DNA of 64,000 bases from Phlyctochytrium arcticum (GCA_025602905.1 JAHLKI010000002.1:248001-312000), one strand, 5' to 3'; counted from the stretch's first letter, positions 26,820 to 38,503 are shown. Made by a program: numbers and translations. Notes: a model not told the origin generated them from the sequence alone.

Positions 26820-27576
26820 CTAGACAGACTTGTCCCTTTCGGCGTCTTCGGCATCCCGTTTTCGTTTCAGAATCTGTTCAATCGTTCCTGGCGGGTTTTG
26901 TGAGTCGTACCAGCCCAAATGATCCGCAATCAGATGCAAATTGGAGCATCCATCACATTTGATAATCACCACCCCCGTCTGATAAGCCTTTTTCGACATG
27001 TAGTTGTGCTGGCGGTGCGAGCAGACTTTACAAGTAAAGCCAATCAGCAGACGTGGCGGGGAGGAGAGCTTGCCGAGAGGTACTTTCTTGTCGTTCAGCG
27101 TCACGGTCGGGATACTTTCAGAAGGGGACTGCTCTTGTGGAGGGGCATACTCTATGGCTTCAGCGGGAACTTCAGGGTGTTGACACGGTTCATCCTTCGA
27201 TCCTTGGTGTAGTGATAATGGTGAATGATGGATAGACGCACATAGGGTGGGAGTTTGGAACGGTCGTTGCGGGGTGAGTGGGGTTAAGCTCAACTTTGAG
27301 GTAGTTGTGCGCTGTGGAGCGTGAGAAGCTATCCGAAAGGAGTTGCAGTGCAAACGTCGGGTGAATTCACCCAGTCTTGATGCTTCCTTCATGCACCGCA
27401 TTCCAGATATATTCCGCATTTGATCCAGCAGACTGTGAGAGTGTGAGTTTGAATTTTTGTCGCTGCCGCTCCGAATCTCCGATGAGGTTGCCAAGCCACT
27501 TGTACCGGCGATTGTCACCGCCAATATTGAGCCGAGTGAGATCATGACCAACTGCTCTCAGTAGCACCCAACTCAT
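26820..27576 (-). CDS. ZIM17: Mitochondrial Hsp70 escort protein Zim17 (DNL zinc finger)
   Basis: Matrix protein that keeps mitochondrial Hsp70 soluble. The C-terminal DNL zinc finger is complete: CKVC, then TGVVIIKCDGC, with the DNL-type sequence NLHLIADHLGW. The N-terminal part is Ser/Arg-rich and contains RRLHCNSFRIASHAPQR, a plausible matrix-targeting segment. The start is uncertain. One model splices ATG 27576-27506 to 27432-26820 (73-base intron, 227 residues, start MSWVLLRAV). The other uses the unspliced frame from ATG 27545 or from Met codons at 27419-27392. The coding region from 27419 down is certain. It is divergent from the small orphan gene at 27657, with only about 80-110 bases between starts. 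Confidence 0.88.
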
Positions 27577-27656
27577 CTAAAGTTCTAAACCGAGTCTGTA
27601 TTGGACTCTTCACCTATAGCTACCGACGAAAACGAGTTCAGGGGCACGCCTTTCCA

Positions 27657-28330
27657 ATGTCGGATATCATAGATCCAGCGACTCTGCCCGATGTTTCGTA
27701 CTTTCCTCGCGACATGGCGCGAAGTATGGTGACCGAAGTGCGATCAATAGGTGTGTAAAAACTCCGTCCAGTCTTTATGAATCTATTTCCACAGAGATTT
27801 ACATTCCTTCCCCACTGGTTGATGGTGGAATTTAAAACGGTGCAGCGGCTGGTCTGGGCACGAACGGTCTGGCTGAACACGCTGACAAGATTGAATCAGG
27901 ACTTAATCGGATGGGGCGTGGCATGGATTCCGCCGGCAAGTCGATTCGCGCGGGCCTGATCGTGGTCGGCATTGGGATCGGCATCGGGCTGACGGTTATG
28001 GGGTGTGGCATGCTTCTCACTGGATTAGGAGATTGGAAAACCGCCGAGGCTCGAAGGGCGCGTAGAAAACGGTCCAGCGGACGCAAGGGCAAGAGAGGTT
28101 CGGGAGGCCGGTGTAGATGTGAGGACTCGTCGAGTGAGGAGCCCCAGGGAGAAGACGATGACCGGCTTGATGACTTCGCAGATTTTAATGAGAAGCTTCA
28201 AAAGCAATCATCATCTTCCAAAAGTGCATCGCAAAACGTGTCTCAGCAAGCCCATGGGGTGAGAACAAGCGCAGAGTCAGAGTACCTCCACTCAACAACA
28301 CCTCACGCATCGATTCAACCTGGCAGTTGA
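27657..28330 (+). CDS. Orphan single-pass membrane protein
   Basis: Two exons, 27657-27750 and 27846-28330, give 192 residues. A nearer acceptor would end in a stop within 14 codons, so the 95-base intron ending GTGCAG was chosen, which opens the long second frame. An N-terminal amphipathic segment is followed by one Gly/Ile-rich hydrophobic helix (about residues 67-90, GLIVVGIGIGIGLTVMG), a basic patch (RRARRKRSSGRKGKRG) and an acidic/Ser-rich tail. Topology is probably N-out or lumenal with the basic side cytosolic. I recognise no family. Confidence 0.55.
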
Positions 28331-28597
28331 TGATCGCCCCATACGCGAGTTTTTTTGGCAGAATTGTTGCCTAGAATTTCGGTTTGGTTGCTGGCTATTT
28401 TCGGGTATAAGAACTCCCGGTATTACAGAATGAAAACTAGTGTACAGGAATAGTGAATAAAGAAAATCTAAAATAATGGAGCAGTCGAGAGTAAGGATAC
28501 GTACATAGCCGGCATTCGGGCATTGGGGTGAAGAGTGTCTTGGGTTCGTTTGGAATACTCCAACAACACCAGGTCTGCTAGTGATAGAATGACAAGA

Positions 28598-30697
28598 CTA
28601 CCTATAATAATCGCTGTCTTCGTCATCTATGTCGGAATCCCCATTATCACTGGAGTCGGGTAGTATATTGGCCAAATCAAAGAGATGCCGATTCTCGCGG
28701 GCATGTGCTAATGCTTCTGCAGCCAGAAAATGCTGCGAAGGAGAAGGTGGATTTGACGATAAGGGATCGGAAAAGGACGTATCAGGGGATGGTGACCTAA
28801 TGGAGGAGCCATTAATGGAAGGGTGAGAGTTAGGTTGTTTCGAAGGAGTTGAACCGACGTTGGGAGGGGAGAGAGAATGCGCCGGTTTTGTCGATGGTGG
28901 GAGGGGGTCATTTGTATTGTTTTGGGAAGCGACATCTGCATTTGAAATGGAGCAGTCGTTTAGATCAGCAGCTATACTGCCAACCTCGCTCTCAGATTCA
29001 CAGTCCGAGTCAGAACTTGACATGTCATAGAAGATGCTGTCTGTGTATGGTGGGGCTGCGTCATCTGGTGTTGGCAGCGTAGCGAAACTATCATCACAAA
29101 CGATGGCAGCGAAGTCATCCCCGGTTTCCATGGAGGGTGACACGGAATCAGGATCGGAAACATCTGGATCAGTCCGCGTGGGGGAAGGCGGGGAAGGTGG
29201 ATTTGACGGACCGGAAGTCTGCTGCACATCGGCCTCCAGTTTTCGGGTTGCGATAGAGGCGTCGGAGAAGGTGCCACATGTAACTGCTCTCATGGCCTCG
29301 AGCCAGTCCTCGGGTATACGCTTGACTTGTTCTGCCAATTCATCATACGATGCATATTCTGGGACCCAAATGTCCCCACCAACAATCTTGTCGTAGTCTA
29401 AAGTTGGACATAAATCCGGGCACTCTTCCAATAATGTGTCGCAATTCTCTCGGCCCACTGATGATAAAACGCAACCACTCTCCATTACAATCTTGTCAGC
29501 TCCGATAAACTCAATGCTCACTTGTAAACTGTGCCGAACCTCAACGTGGGCCGGCAAAAGCTCTCCGTCAGGAGGTACTGGCGGACACTGGACAATCTTT
29601 GCAGTCGAAGGTGCGATGCCGCCAGTTGTTGGTATATAAAGAACCGTTTCAGATTCGGCGTATAGACCGTCACCGCCACGGCAAATAAGACCAGGTCGGG
29701 GTAAGGGAAGCTTCTCGCTTCGTGATTGCACAGTGTGCCGCGAAATGGCCTTACCACCAATATCGGACAGTTCAAACTCGCCCTCATTGGTGTCAGGCAA
29801 CTGCTCCACTTGCTCCCAGCGCAAAATTTCAGTCATACCAGACACTCGAGTTCCTCTCCGCTCTATGGGGTATTCGGGACAATCTCGTCTTCCCTGGCAC
29901 CGTTGCTCGCCCACGACATGGTGCTCTCGTAAAACCAATGAGATCTTTTTCAGTCTAACTCCTTTCCGAGCCGATTCATTGGCAACAACCATGCGATACG
30001 CAAATCTTAAAGGGTCGCCTGGTCCCATTGCTATGGATCCCACTTCTATGTCGTATTCAACGGGCACGGCATCGGGTGCAGAGCGCCACCGGCGGATATC
30101 AGGATGGAGAAGTATTGGGAGCAAGCGAGGATCATAAACTCGGAACGGGTGGAGAGATACGCTCGCAGTACGTATTGGTGGTGCAGAACGAAAGATGGAA
30201 GATGAAACCTCTGTCAAAGTGGCAATCACGTCGTAATTTATCCGACCTTGGTATGAGTGCATCGCAGAACTTTGGTGGCCAAGGAAAGCCATTGATGGTG
30301 GAAGAAGATGCGGAGACGGGGATGTTCCAGGTGGTGGGGGTGGCATTGATGATGGGTCTGGGTCCTCGGGGAACTGAATATCGAATGGGATTTCCAAAAT
30401 TCCACCAGCTTCGATAGTTTCAACCTCTGCCAATAGGTCTACCGACCGATGTAAAAGAAGCTGCTCGCGGCGTGTAGTCTCCAAAGTCTCAGTTGCATCT
30501 TTGTATAGACAGAACGCTCTGCCGCATAGTGTTACAGTCAAACTTTTGATGCGCAAGGGGCTCGCTCGCCGAATTGCGTATCCAGGTTCATGCTGAATTC
30601 GGACCAATCCTTGCACGCAGCATTGCTCCAGACCATAATACCCCCGAAGTAGCGTTGATGATCCTGGTAGCGGAAGAATGGAAACCGTACACGGCAT
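28598..30697 (-). CDS. Alpha-arrestin (ART/ARRDC-type adaptor)
   Basis: Single exon, 699 residues, ATG at 30697. Residues ~1-430 carry arrestin N and C folds: an N-lobe beta pattern with PLRIKSLTVTLCGRAF and GGILEIPFDIQFPED, and a C-lobe with VEYDIEVGSIAMGPGDPLRF and RHSLQVSIEFIGADK. The remaining C terminus is long, acidic and Ser/Pro-rich and holds one PPxY motif (PPYT at about 549-552), the docking site for Nedd4/Rsp5 ubiquitin ligases. Alpha-arrestins bring such ligases to plasma-membrane transporters and receptors to start endocytosis. It is the next gene beyond the 3' end of the minus-strand receptor at 32796, on the same strand, 2.1 kb away; any functional link is inference. Confidence 0.9.
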   Translation of the reverse strand: MPCTVSILPLPGSSTLLRGYYGLEQCCVQGLVRIQHEPGYAIRRASPLRIKSLTVTLCGRAFCLYKDATETLETTRREQLLLHRSVDLLAEVETIEAGGILEIPFDIQFPEDPDPSSMPPPPPGTSPSPHLLPPSMAFLGHQSSAMHSYQGRINYDVIATLTEVSSSIFRSAPPIRTASVSLHPFRVYDPRLLPILLHPDIRRWRSAPDAVPVEYDIEVGSIAMGPGDPLRFAYRMVVANESARKGVRLKKISLVLREHHVVGEQRCQGRRDCPEYPIERRGTRVSGMTEILRWEQVEQLPDTNEGEFELSDIGGKAISRHTVQSRSEKLPLPRPGLICRGGDGLYAESETVLYIPTTGGIAPSTAKIVQCPPVPPDGELLPAHVEVRHSLQVSIEFIGADKIVMESGCVLSSVGRENCDTLLEECPDLCPTLDYDKIVGGDIWVPEYASYDELAEQVKRIPEDWLEAMRAVTCGTFSDASIATRKLEADVQQTSGPSNPPSPPSPTRTDPDVSDPDSVSPSMETGDDFAAIVCDDSFATLPTPDDAAPPYTDSIFYDMSSSDSDCESESEVGSIAADLNDCSISNADVASQNNTNDPLPPSTKPAHSLSPPNVGSTPSKQPNSHPSINGSSIRSPSPDTSFSDPLSSNPPSPSQHFLAAEALAHARENRHLFDLANILPDSSDNGDSDIDDEDSDYYR

Positions 30698-32795
30698 GCT
30701 CAGGCTCGTTTTGCTGCCAGAAACGAAAGCAAAGAGATCGAAATCAGCAAATTTTAGTGTCGTTCACTTCTACGGGTGCAATATGAGATAGTATGGTCGA
30801 GGGTAGACACCACTGAGATAGCTACAGTATTCTACCCATTATAATGTAGTTGGCAGCGAGAGGCATTCCGAAGTTGATTTTCGTTGAGCAATTTTGGCAC
30901 TCCAAACCTCTTTGCTGTGACGTCCCTGCCAGCGTCAAAGCCACTTGCGCAGCAGCACTTGCTTTGCGAACTCCGCGCCGAAAACAACGTACCTTGAGTT
31001 TGAAGAACAAAAATCGGCCAGTGATGATTCTGTTTGTTTCCTTCATCGCAATAATATCGTTTAGGACGAGATTGAAGCACGGTCCGAAAGTTGTTCTGTT
31101 GTAGTGGTTTCTTCCGCGTAACATTTACACTCTCTCTGTTCTTGTCACTAAAATTAATGGAGGGGCCACATTTTGGTCAAATCATGGTTCCGACTTACTC
31201 ACCAGTGTTGGCATACTTCAGTTACTTGAACTAACTCTACCGGGGATCAACAGCAGTCTAACATACCAACTGCGTGAGTTATACTGGAAGGCTCACGCCA
31301 AAAATATTGTATTCATCAGAACTCTTTTCGCGTAATGGTCCAATTGAGTGCTCCGGCTCATGTGTCTTCTCTAAAAAAAATGGGCCCGCACTTCGTTGTC
31401 GTGAGCTATAGGCTGCATGCAGAATTCGACTAAACTATTATTCGTGTTGAATGCACGACATAGCGGAATGGTTGCCGCGATTGCTCAAAAAAAGGACACC
31501 CTTAATCCATCGCTCCTCTGCCTGGCAGCTTCGACAAACCCATCAGAACCATTCCTTCCCTCCGATTAAGGGGTCCGAACGTGTTGAGTTGAACGGCCTT
31601 GCAAGGGTCTATTCTTACTGTATTCATATGGTGGCAATCTTGTTAGGCAGATTGACAAAGACATATACTTGTTGCCTCTTAATTTTCCTTGAATCCTTAC
31701 GCGTTCGTGAATCTTGGAAATGTGAATACCGTTTCGGGCAGGTACAGTTGCGGTGCAAAGCAAGCAAGTCCAACAATATTTTCCCACGGTCTGTCCAGTG
31801 TGCGAGCCGGGAAATTGGAGAAAATATTTTTCAACGCTCTATAATGACATTTCCGCCACATCAGGGAGATCAAGTGGACAACAACTTGGACTTCGTGGAT
31901 TGCCGATTCGGTACCAAGTGGACAAAATGGAATCAAGCGAACCAAAGTACCTGAACGTTTGAGGGCATCGTCAGAAGCTGCATATTTATATTCCTTATTT
32001 TAATCGGTTTGCAGCCTCCTTTTCATTTGTGCAGAACAGATTTCGGGGCTGCCCTCTAGGAACTTGCGGGTGGGAAAAAATTCTGAAATTCTGACAATAG
32101 TGAATTTGTTGAATTGTAAGCAAAAGGAAATGACGGTTGGCTACCGGAGAAGTGGATCATGCGGTTGAGTTAAAGGCTTTGCAGAGTGTGCATATGTACT
32201 GACAAAGACGTTCTGACAGAAACTATTGCGGGAGGGGTCGCTCGCCTTCTAAAGGGTCACGTAGTTGATTATTATTTTGTGGCTGAGTATCAAACAGCGC
32301 CATTCTGGACGGTGTCGATGCATCGTTTGTCCATGCAACTTTTCGCTACCAACATCATGCAACCCTTTACCGCGCTGGACCGTCGAATCGACACTTGCCT
32401 CGCCATATATGATATTCATTGTGCTCTATATGTGGGTGGTCTCTACACCAAGAGATCCCAGGTCGCCCCGAAAAGTGGAAATTCTGTGCCGAGTCCATCT
32501 GCTCCGCGCTGCCTGAAACTGCGCTTTAGGCAATGTCGTCTACGCCAAGGCTCTGCTATCAAGTGTCCATCCCCCCTCTAACTCAAGATATTGTGTGCTG
32601 CTTGTGAACTTCGACTTGGTGCAAGACCAGTTACGTAGCGCAGCGGGAAAGCAATGAACCGTCATTTGCGCGATTACTAGGTAGACTGGAGAAGGTGGCT
32701 TCAAGATGAAATGTGTTGTAGCATTAGAAAGCAGTGTATACGTCCCACGGGGTATAAAATAAGTAATTTAGTCACACTTTCATAATTTACCCCCA
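30698..32795. other. Intergenic, 2.1 kb, no gene seen
   Basis: Between the alpha-arrestin start and the 3' end of the minus-strand receptor. The longest frame (31451-31954, 167 codons) has no recognisable domain, overlaps other short frames and looks like chance. The arrestin promoter should lie in its left part. No tRNA, tandem repeat or transposon signature was found by eye. Confidence 0.5.
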
Positions 32796-35700
32796 CTACT
32801 CTGGAGGGGCAGGAGCGTCTTGGCCCACTATTTCTGCAATGATTTGAGTAACTTTTTCGAACGCGCGCGTCTTTTTGATTTTGATTGCAACCGCCTCTTT
32901 GGGGAATTGCAGAACAAAGCGGTGGTCATTCGGTTCTGAGTGGATCTGGACCTCCGCCTTGAGTTTGTATGTTGTCCCCTGTCAAACAAATCAGCCAAAG
33001 TTCTTCAGATGTGGGTATAAACGTACCAAGCCGCTGTCGACGGGCTGCAAGCTCAACAAGGCCATCGCAGGATTTATTACCAAGTGTCTCGTGAGCCAGT
33101 GTTCTCCCATCAGCCCATCACTTAAAACTGAGCACTCTACGAGTTCGTCAAGTGGAGTATCTGTCGATCGGTCAATAGTGCTTGATTTCAGTACCATCGG
33201 AGCCGTATGATTCAACTGATTTTTCGTTTTCTGTGTGCCCGAGGAAATCCCAGTGTGAGAGCTCACCACGCTGGACGTGAGCCATGCTGTTGATCTCAAT
33301 TTTGACGAACGAAAGATGAAGAAGGTTGTGAGGCAGAACCAATTGAGGGTCAAAATTCCGAAAGCCTTGAGGTAAAACGCGGTTTCGGGGCTGATATCTT
33401 GCAACAATACTACAGGAAGCACAACTATGGCCACAGCTAAGGTCACGTAGCATATCATCGCAACGGGTCTATGATGGCCGTTCAGCAAAACCTCCACAGC
33501 TCTTACAATACAACTTACTTGCTTTCCGCATATCCACCGTATGCGCGTCGAGTAGAATAGGCAAGAGCAAAAGCCATTCCCATCAAAACAAGCTTGTAGC
33601 CAAAGGTAACTCCTGTCATAATCAACGAAACGTTTGAGTCTGAGCTACATGTCCAGTATCGTGTGTTGCCGATGTCAACTAAGGTTGGTTGTAAAGGGCT
33701 CAAAGCAGTCCAAATTGCGTCGAGTACCTAATATATGTCAGTACCACATAACTAAATGCCAAGATCGCTTTCTTACCAATTCTCCAAATAAAAGTGTCAT
33801 CGGGATCGGGATGACCATTGTATCCGTCATCACAAACTTGCCGCGGTTCCGGAATATCCTGTGAATTCGATAGTTCTTGCCAATAATATTCCTTCATATC
33901 TCTTAGCTCCTGGCCAAAATATCTTGAATCTAAAAACATACCCGAATACCAAAGAGAAAGCGGCACCTCCCATCCAGACCTGAGCAGAACAGATTTTCTC
34001 CGAAGGGCGCCATGTGTACAAAAATATCAATCCACAAGCAATTATCGTTCCAAAAATCATCTGGGCGGAAAAGATCGGCGCCAATTTGCGGACCTCTCTA
34101 TGAGCACGATAATAGAAGAGGTTCACTATCAAAAATGTGGCAAAACAGGCGGTGAAAGCGGAAAGCGCCAGGACGATCGCTGGACCAACGGCCCGTGCAT
34201 CGATGCTACGTTGTTCTGTAGGTATATAATCCACATCAGACGCGATTCCCGAAGCAGTCAACTTTAGTTGGAACAATTGCAAGTCGTTGCCCTCTATGTA
34301 GCTATTGTCTTCTTTGAGCACCGAGAAAGATATTGCAAAGCTTGAATTATTTGCGGCATCCCGCCGGCGTAAGGAATTGGTCGATGCGTTCACGAAAGAC
34401 CGAAAAATCACACGTGAGGGTGCTATTTGGAGAGTGGCCGCAATACGGGCCATGATCTCATCACGCTTGCCATAAGCGTTGCTTCTGTCATCGTCCGCCA
34501 GTTTCATAAGGAGGGCATCTCTCTTATTGCCTTGCATCGAGCAGTCGACCCCTTCAAAAAAGGGATTACAGTGACAGAAGTTGGATCGGCATACACCGTT
34601 TTTGGTACACCCTAAAGAGCAAACTACCAAAGCCACATTATAAAGACCAAGTTCGAGACGTGTAAAGGGAATGGCGTACCTGGTATGACGCAGCTCTTGT
34701 ATCGGCTGCTCTGGCCGAAAGATTCTTCATGGGTTTCAGGACAACTCTTGATTGTCAAAGGGATGCCAACTTGGAAGATCTCTGGATCAAAATGAGATGT
34801 TGTCCCTTCAGTTTTAATCACTACCATATGCTCTCCGGGATTTGCAGTAACCACTATGCGACGAAAGTCTATGAAAGACTGCGCTCTGTACTGGGTCACA
34901 GACCCAAACACGTCACCGTTGGGAAGTGATATCGTGAGAAGAAGTGAGTCAGCTAGTGAGGGAACGAAGTACTGTCCGTACACTACGAGGTTTCGAATTC
35001 ATAAGATGTTTCTTAATTGACCTGATGGTCGGCTTACCGTCAACAGGGGCGACTGACAAGTGTTCCAAAACCTCTCCAGAGAATAATGCACTTATTGTAC
35101 CATTGGCAAGCAGCTTATCAAGACTACTGGCTATGCTGGGTCCATAATCCGACGCGCCATTTGAATCAAAGGTAACGTGGGAGGGAAATGCGATGAACGG
35201 TGGGCGAATGCTATCCGGGCTGCCCTCGACATATATAGCACCTCCCCTTGCTGCATAGTTGTGGTTAAACGTTACACCATCTCCAAGTACCAGAGAGCTG
35301 TTAGAGTTAGTGGTGACGTATATTGCACCCCCGCCTAATTCAGCAATATTTCCATTAAATCTGTCAATCGAAATCAGCATAGTAAAATGTTGGCCGTGAT
35401 CAGAACTTACACGGTGTTCGCTATGCTGAGTATTGTGTCGTCAGATGCGGGTGCAAAATATATGGCACCACCAACACCCCGTCCGAATGGCGTTTTGTTC
35501 CGGAGGAAATACGAGTCCGTAATACTGGATGGCCCGCTGAGGTGCAAAGGATTCGTCATGTCCTCCATGGTGCAATTAGTCATGGTCAGCGGCACTGCGC
35601 TTCCAGTCTTGAAGCCACTGCCAAGGCGGCGGAAAGTGGAACCTTGTAGAACGAATCCTTCCCCCGAAGTCAATGCAAAAACCGTGGTGGAATGCTCGGC

Positions 35701-37954
35701 TTTAATATCTATAGTAAAATGGTTGGTGGACTGCGCGGTGCTGGTGATCGTGCCATTTCCAAAACGGACCTTCGAAGAGACAATCAACAACTTCCACATA
35801 CACATCAGGGATGCCCGGTGAGTGCCACAACATATCAGTTTCACTGGAAATGCTTCTGATAGTGGTGTTTCGGAATAATACTCGCCCGTCCGTGATTGTC
35901 AAAAGCCCGTAGAATATTCCATGGGGGCCCCCGCAGTCTGTTCCGCTATGCTTTAGGAAAAAACAGCGTAATCAGACGATATCCATAGTGCACCTTCTAT
36001 AAGCGAATCCTCAATGATAATTGTGCCCATCCCATAGCACTCCAATGCAAAATTCTCCATTTGTTGTTCTGTTACCGCAACGATCAGTTGAGGTGCCTAA
36101 GCGATGCACAGGTCTCAGCTTACTTCTAATATGTACCCGCCGCAAAGTCAATTGTCCATCCCAGTAACCTCCGTCATTGAGCATGAAGGGTTGGTTATTA
36201 TTCCAGTTTCCCGATACCTCCCAATCTTCATATGTCAGATCTACAGTATCTCCGGAGTTCGAACAAATGTTGTCCTCTGTAAGTTGTCAGTATCTAGTTT
36301 ATGGGAAGGAATAAAACAACTTACTCATTATGACGTGACTCAAAACAATGGGATTAAGATATCCTGAGGTTCCCCAAGCATCGGTACAGGCCTCCGCCTC
36401 ATTCCGTAGGAACGTGATACCAGACATTTCGAAGGTATCATCGCTGTTGTAGGTCTGAATTTGAAGTAAACTGCCCGGTAGATTTATTTTTTTCCCGTTC
36501 TCTGCGTAATCATATCAATCGGTGAACTCAAATTAGCCATAGTTTTAGACCACACCTTCGAAAACCAGATCAGCAAACTTTGCGATGGTCGGCAATCCCC
36601 CTTCCTATGTTGGCAGTACTTGCATTAGTGTTTGCCGCAGAGCAACTGGGAAACATTCTAACCTGGGGGGTGCCAATTCGCAGCAAGTAAAGTGCTACAG
36701 CAGTGGGCCCCTTCATATTCCCTTGGAAAAAGATTTAGTTATTTTTCCAATCATCTTCAATACTGAAAGCAAGCGCGTGCTGCATACCTTTAAAATAGCC
36801 TCTGTCAATGTTGAATATGCCATTACGGAGGAAAATCATTCCCACGCCGCCAGCTTCGCAGGCTAATCGGATTTGTTATGTATGATGTGTAAATGTTTGT
36901 GCGCAGTATTTTCTAACCTTCGAATGCGATGTCCTCAATGTCCGTTTGGACGGAGTCAAAAATGCCAATGAAACCCCCCGCAATCTTTCCATTGTCCGGG
37001 TTGTCTCCCCCGTGTGAGCAGTTTGAAAACTTCGTGTCACGAATAGTGATCTTATTGGCACCTTGCCCAGCTATCACAGTGTAACTGGTTCCAGCCGTGC
37101 TCTGCTTGCCTCGCTGAGCGCAGCTCGTTACGTTGACCGTTTGTATCATCATGTCTGCTCCACTTTCTGCGGCCATAAACATTGACATATCTATCAAGGT
37201 AGGGTCAGGGTAATGATTAAGCAGGTAAACCAACACTTCGGGCTTGCCTTGAAAAGTGCTGCCCTGGACGGTCATTTTGGCCAATGACCCAACGTTTAGG
37301 ACTGCCAATGTGCATTGCCCTTCAGCCTTTACAGGAACAGATCCTGTTTTTGACGGTGTTTGAATAAGTGATCGTACTTAAGACAGTAATGCTGCAGACG
37401 AACCTGATGCTACAACGTCCGACAGAGTGACACTGCCATTCTTGTTCGAAATGCTGAACTCGGCCATGTTTGGAACAATTATGTCAAGGGTAGACATGGC
37501 AAGACTGCCTGCTTCTATGCCGATGGTACCGACCATGGCCGGGGAACCAAGTGATACAGACATGCTGGCGGCAATAAGAGTTGCCCGCCCGCTCGCGGAT
37601 GCCATAACTACTGTAGATGAAGAGAAATTCCATTTGCCATTCGCGCGAATGACATGCGTTTGAGGGGAAAGCTGGATGACATAACTCCCCAGATTGTCTT
37701 GAATGTAATCCCAAGCTGGCTCAAAATGTTGAGCAATTGCCCCATATTAAAGACAAACACTCACCGGAATTTATGGACGCAAACGTCCCAGAACCAGGAT
37801 TTTCGGGTCCTCCGGTGTTGACAATCAGAGACACTACATCGTGATGAGAAACTAAACGATTTTGCTCCTGCTTCCACCCACCTGTGACCGCAAGACTGTT
37901 TGCGACGAAATTGCACAGGACCATTCCAACCAAGATGGTCCAATAGTTGTACAT
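32796..37954 (-). CDS. Chimeric class C 7TM receptor with beta-helix ectodomain (receptor A; one-base frame break)
   Basis: Seventeen exons: 37954-37765, 37697-37404, 37343-36918, 36862-36788, 36721-36663, 36604-36556, 36501-36325, 36276-36124, 36068-35770, 35699-35411, 35360-35038, 34982-34680, 34611-33942, 33891-33777, 33727-33519, 33468-33027 and 32978-32796; about 1418 residues. A signal peptide (WTILVGMVLCNFVANSLA) leads a ~850-residue ectodomain of short strands rich in Asn, Ser, Gly and Thr (TNCTMEDMTN, GGAIYFAP, GGGAIYV, RGGAIYVEG), typical of right-handed beta-helices. An EGF-like cluster follows (GCTKNGVCRSNFCHCNPF), then a short module (MARIAATLQIAPSRVIFRSF), then seven helices from ~1020, with GKNYRIHRIFRN after helix 3 as in GABA-B receptors. 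A PH-like tail ends it. The frame breaks at 35958-35963: six A are present, seven would restore it. Ligand and signalling are unknown. Confidence 0.85.
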
Positions 37955-38130
37955 TTCTGATGGTTAAATGAATTGAATGCCTTATCCAGTGGAAACAAAG
38001 GGAAACCAAGGAAATCGGGTGAGGGATGCGCATGGAACCCATCCATCTTATAGTCAGTCTTTGGAGGTCCAAGGATGCAAACTTATTTTTAGTCTAACTT
38101 AGTTTAAATGGATGCGGCGAAACTTTTTCA

Positions 38131-38272
38131 AAACAAGATCCGGGATGTGGCCAGCCCTTTATTGGCCGACGACAAGAATAGCAGCATTTTAGAACAAATT
38201 GCCACAAAACGCGGCCGCCTTCTATCCTGGACGACCTGTTTTTCAGGGTCATGAAACTATCGCTCTTATTTA
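38131..38272 (+). repeat. Direct repeat copy 1 (receptor control region)
   Basis: 142 bases that align end to end with 38361-38503 with roughly four in five bases identical by eye. Shared blocks include GAACAA.TTGCCACAAAA, CTGGACGACC.GTTTTTC and AGGGTCA. Contains the palindrome GCGGCCGC, lost in copy 2. Confidence 0.85.
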
Positions 38273-38360
38273 GAGCTCTGGTTTAACATGGTATTTCTCA
38301 GAGGGGGCAGTCGGAAAAGTAAAAGACACGAAATATAATCAAAAGAAAAACAACACAAAA

Positions 38361-38503
38361 AAACAAGGTCGGGGATATGGCCAACCCTTCATTGCACAAC
38401 GACACGAATAGTAGCGTTTAAGAACAAGTTGCCACAAAATGGGGTCGCCTTCCATTCTGGACGACCGGTTTTTCAGGGTCAGACAAACTATCGTTCTTAT
38501 TTA
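38361..38503 (+). repeat. Direct repeat copy 2 (receptor control region)
   Basis: Second copy of the unit at 38131, same orientation, offset 230 bases. It ends 112 bases before the ATG of the plus-strand receptor. Differences are spread evenly, so the duplication is not very recent. It has no coding potential. Confidence 0.85.

Noticed and set aside
27367..27576. Separate small gene in the minus frame beginning MSWVLLRAV
   Set aside because: It ends within ZIM17 coding sequence; it is better explained as the first exon of ZIM17 or as chance.
31451..31954. 167-codon plus-strand frame
   Set aside because: No domain, mixed composition, no splice partners, and overlapping frames of similar length on the other strand.
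33469..33518. Continuous coding through the intron before receptor A helix 6
   Set aside because: The frame has stops; the 50-base GT-AG intron ending CATCATAG keeps the frame and the helix.
35907..35956. A ~43-base intron in receptor A to explain the frame break
   Set aside because: It would be shorter than nearly all introns in the window and leaves the wrong phase; one extra base in the A run restores a continuous, sensible protein.
38131..38503. Repeat pair as terminal repeats of a transposon
   Set aside because: The copies are in direct orientation, only 88 bases apart, and enclose no coding sequence or target duplications.
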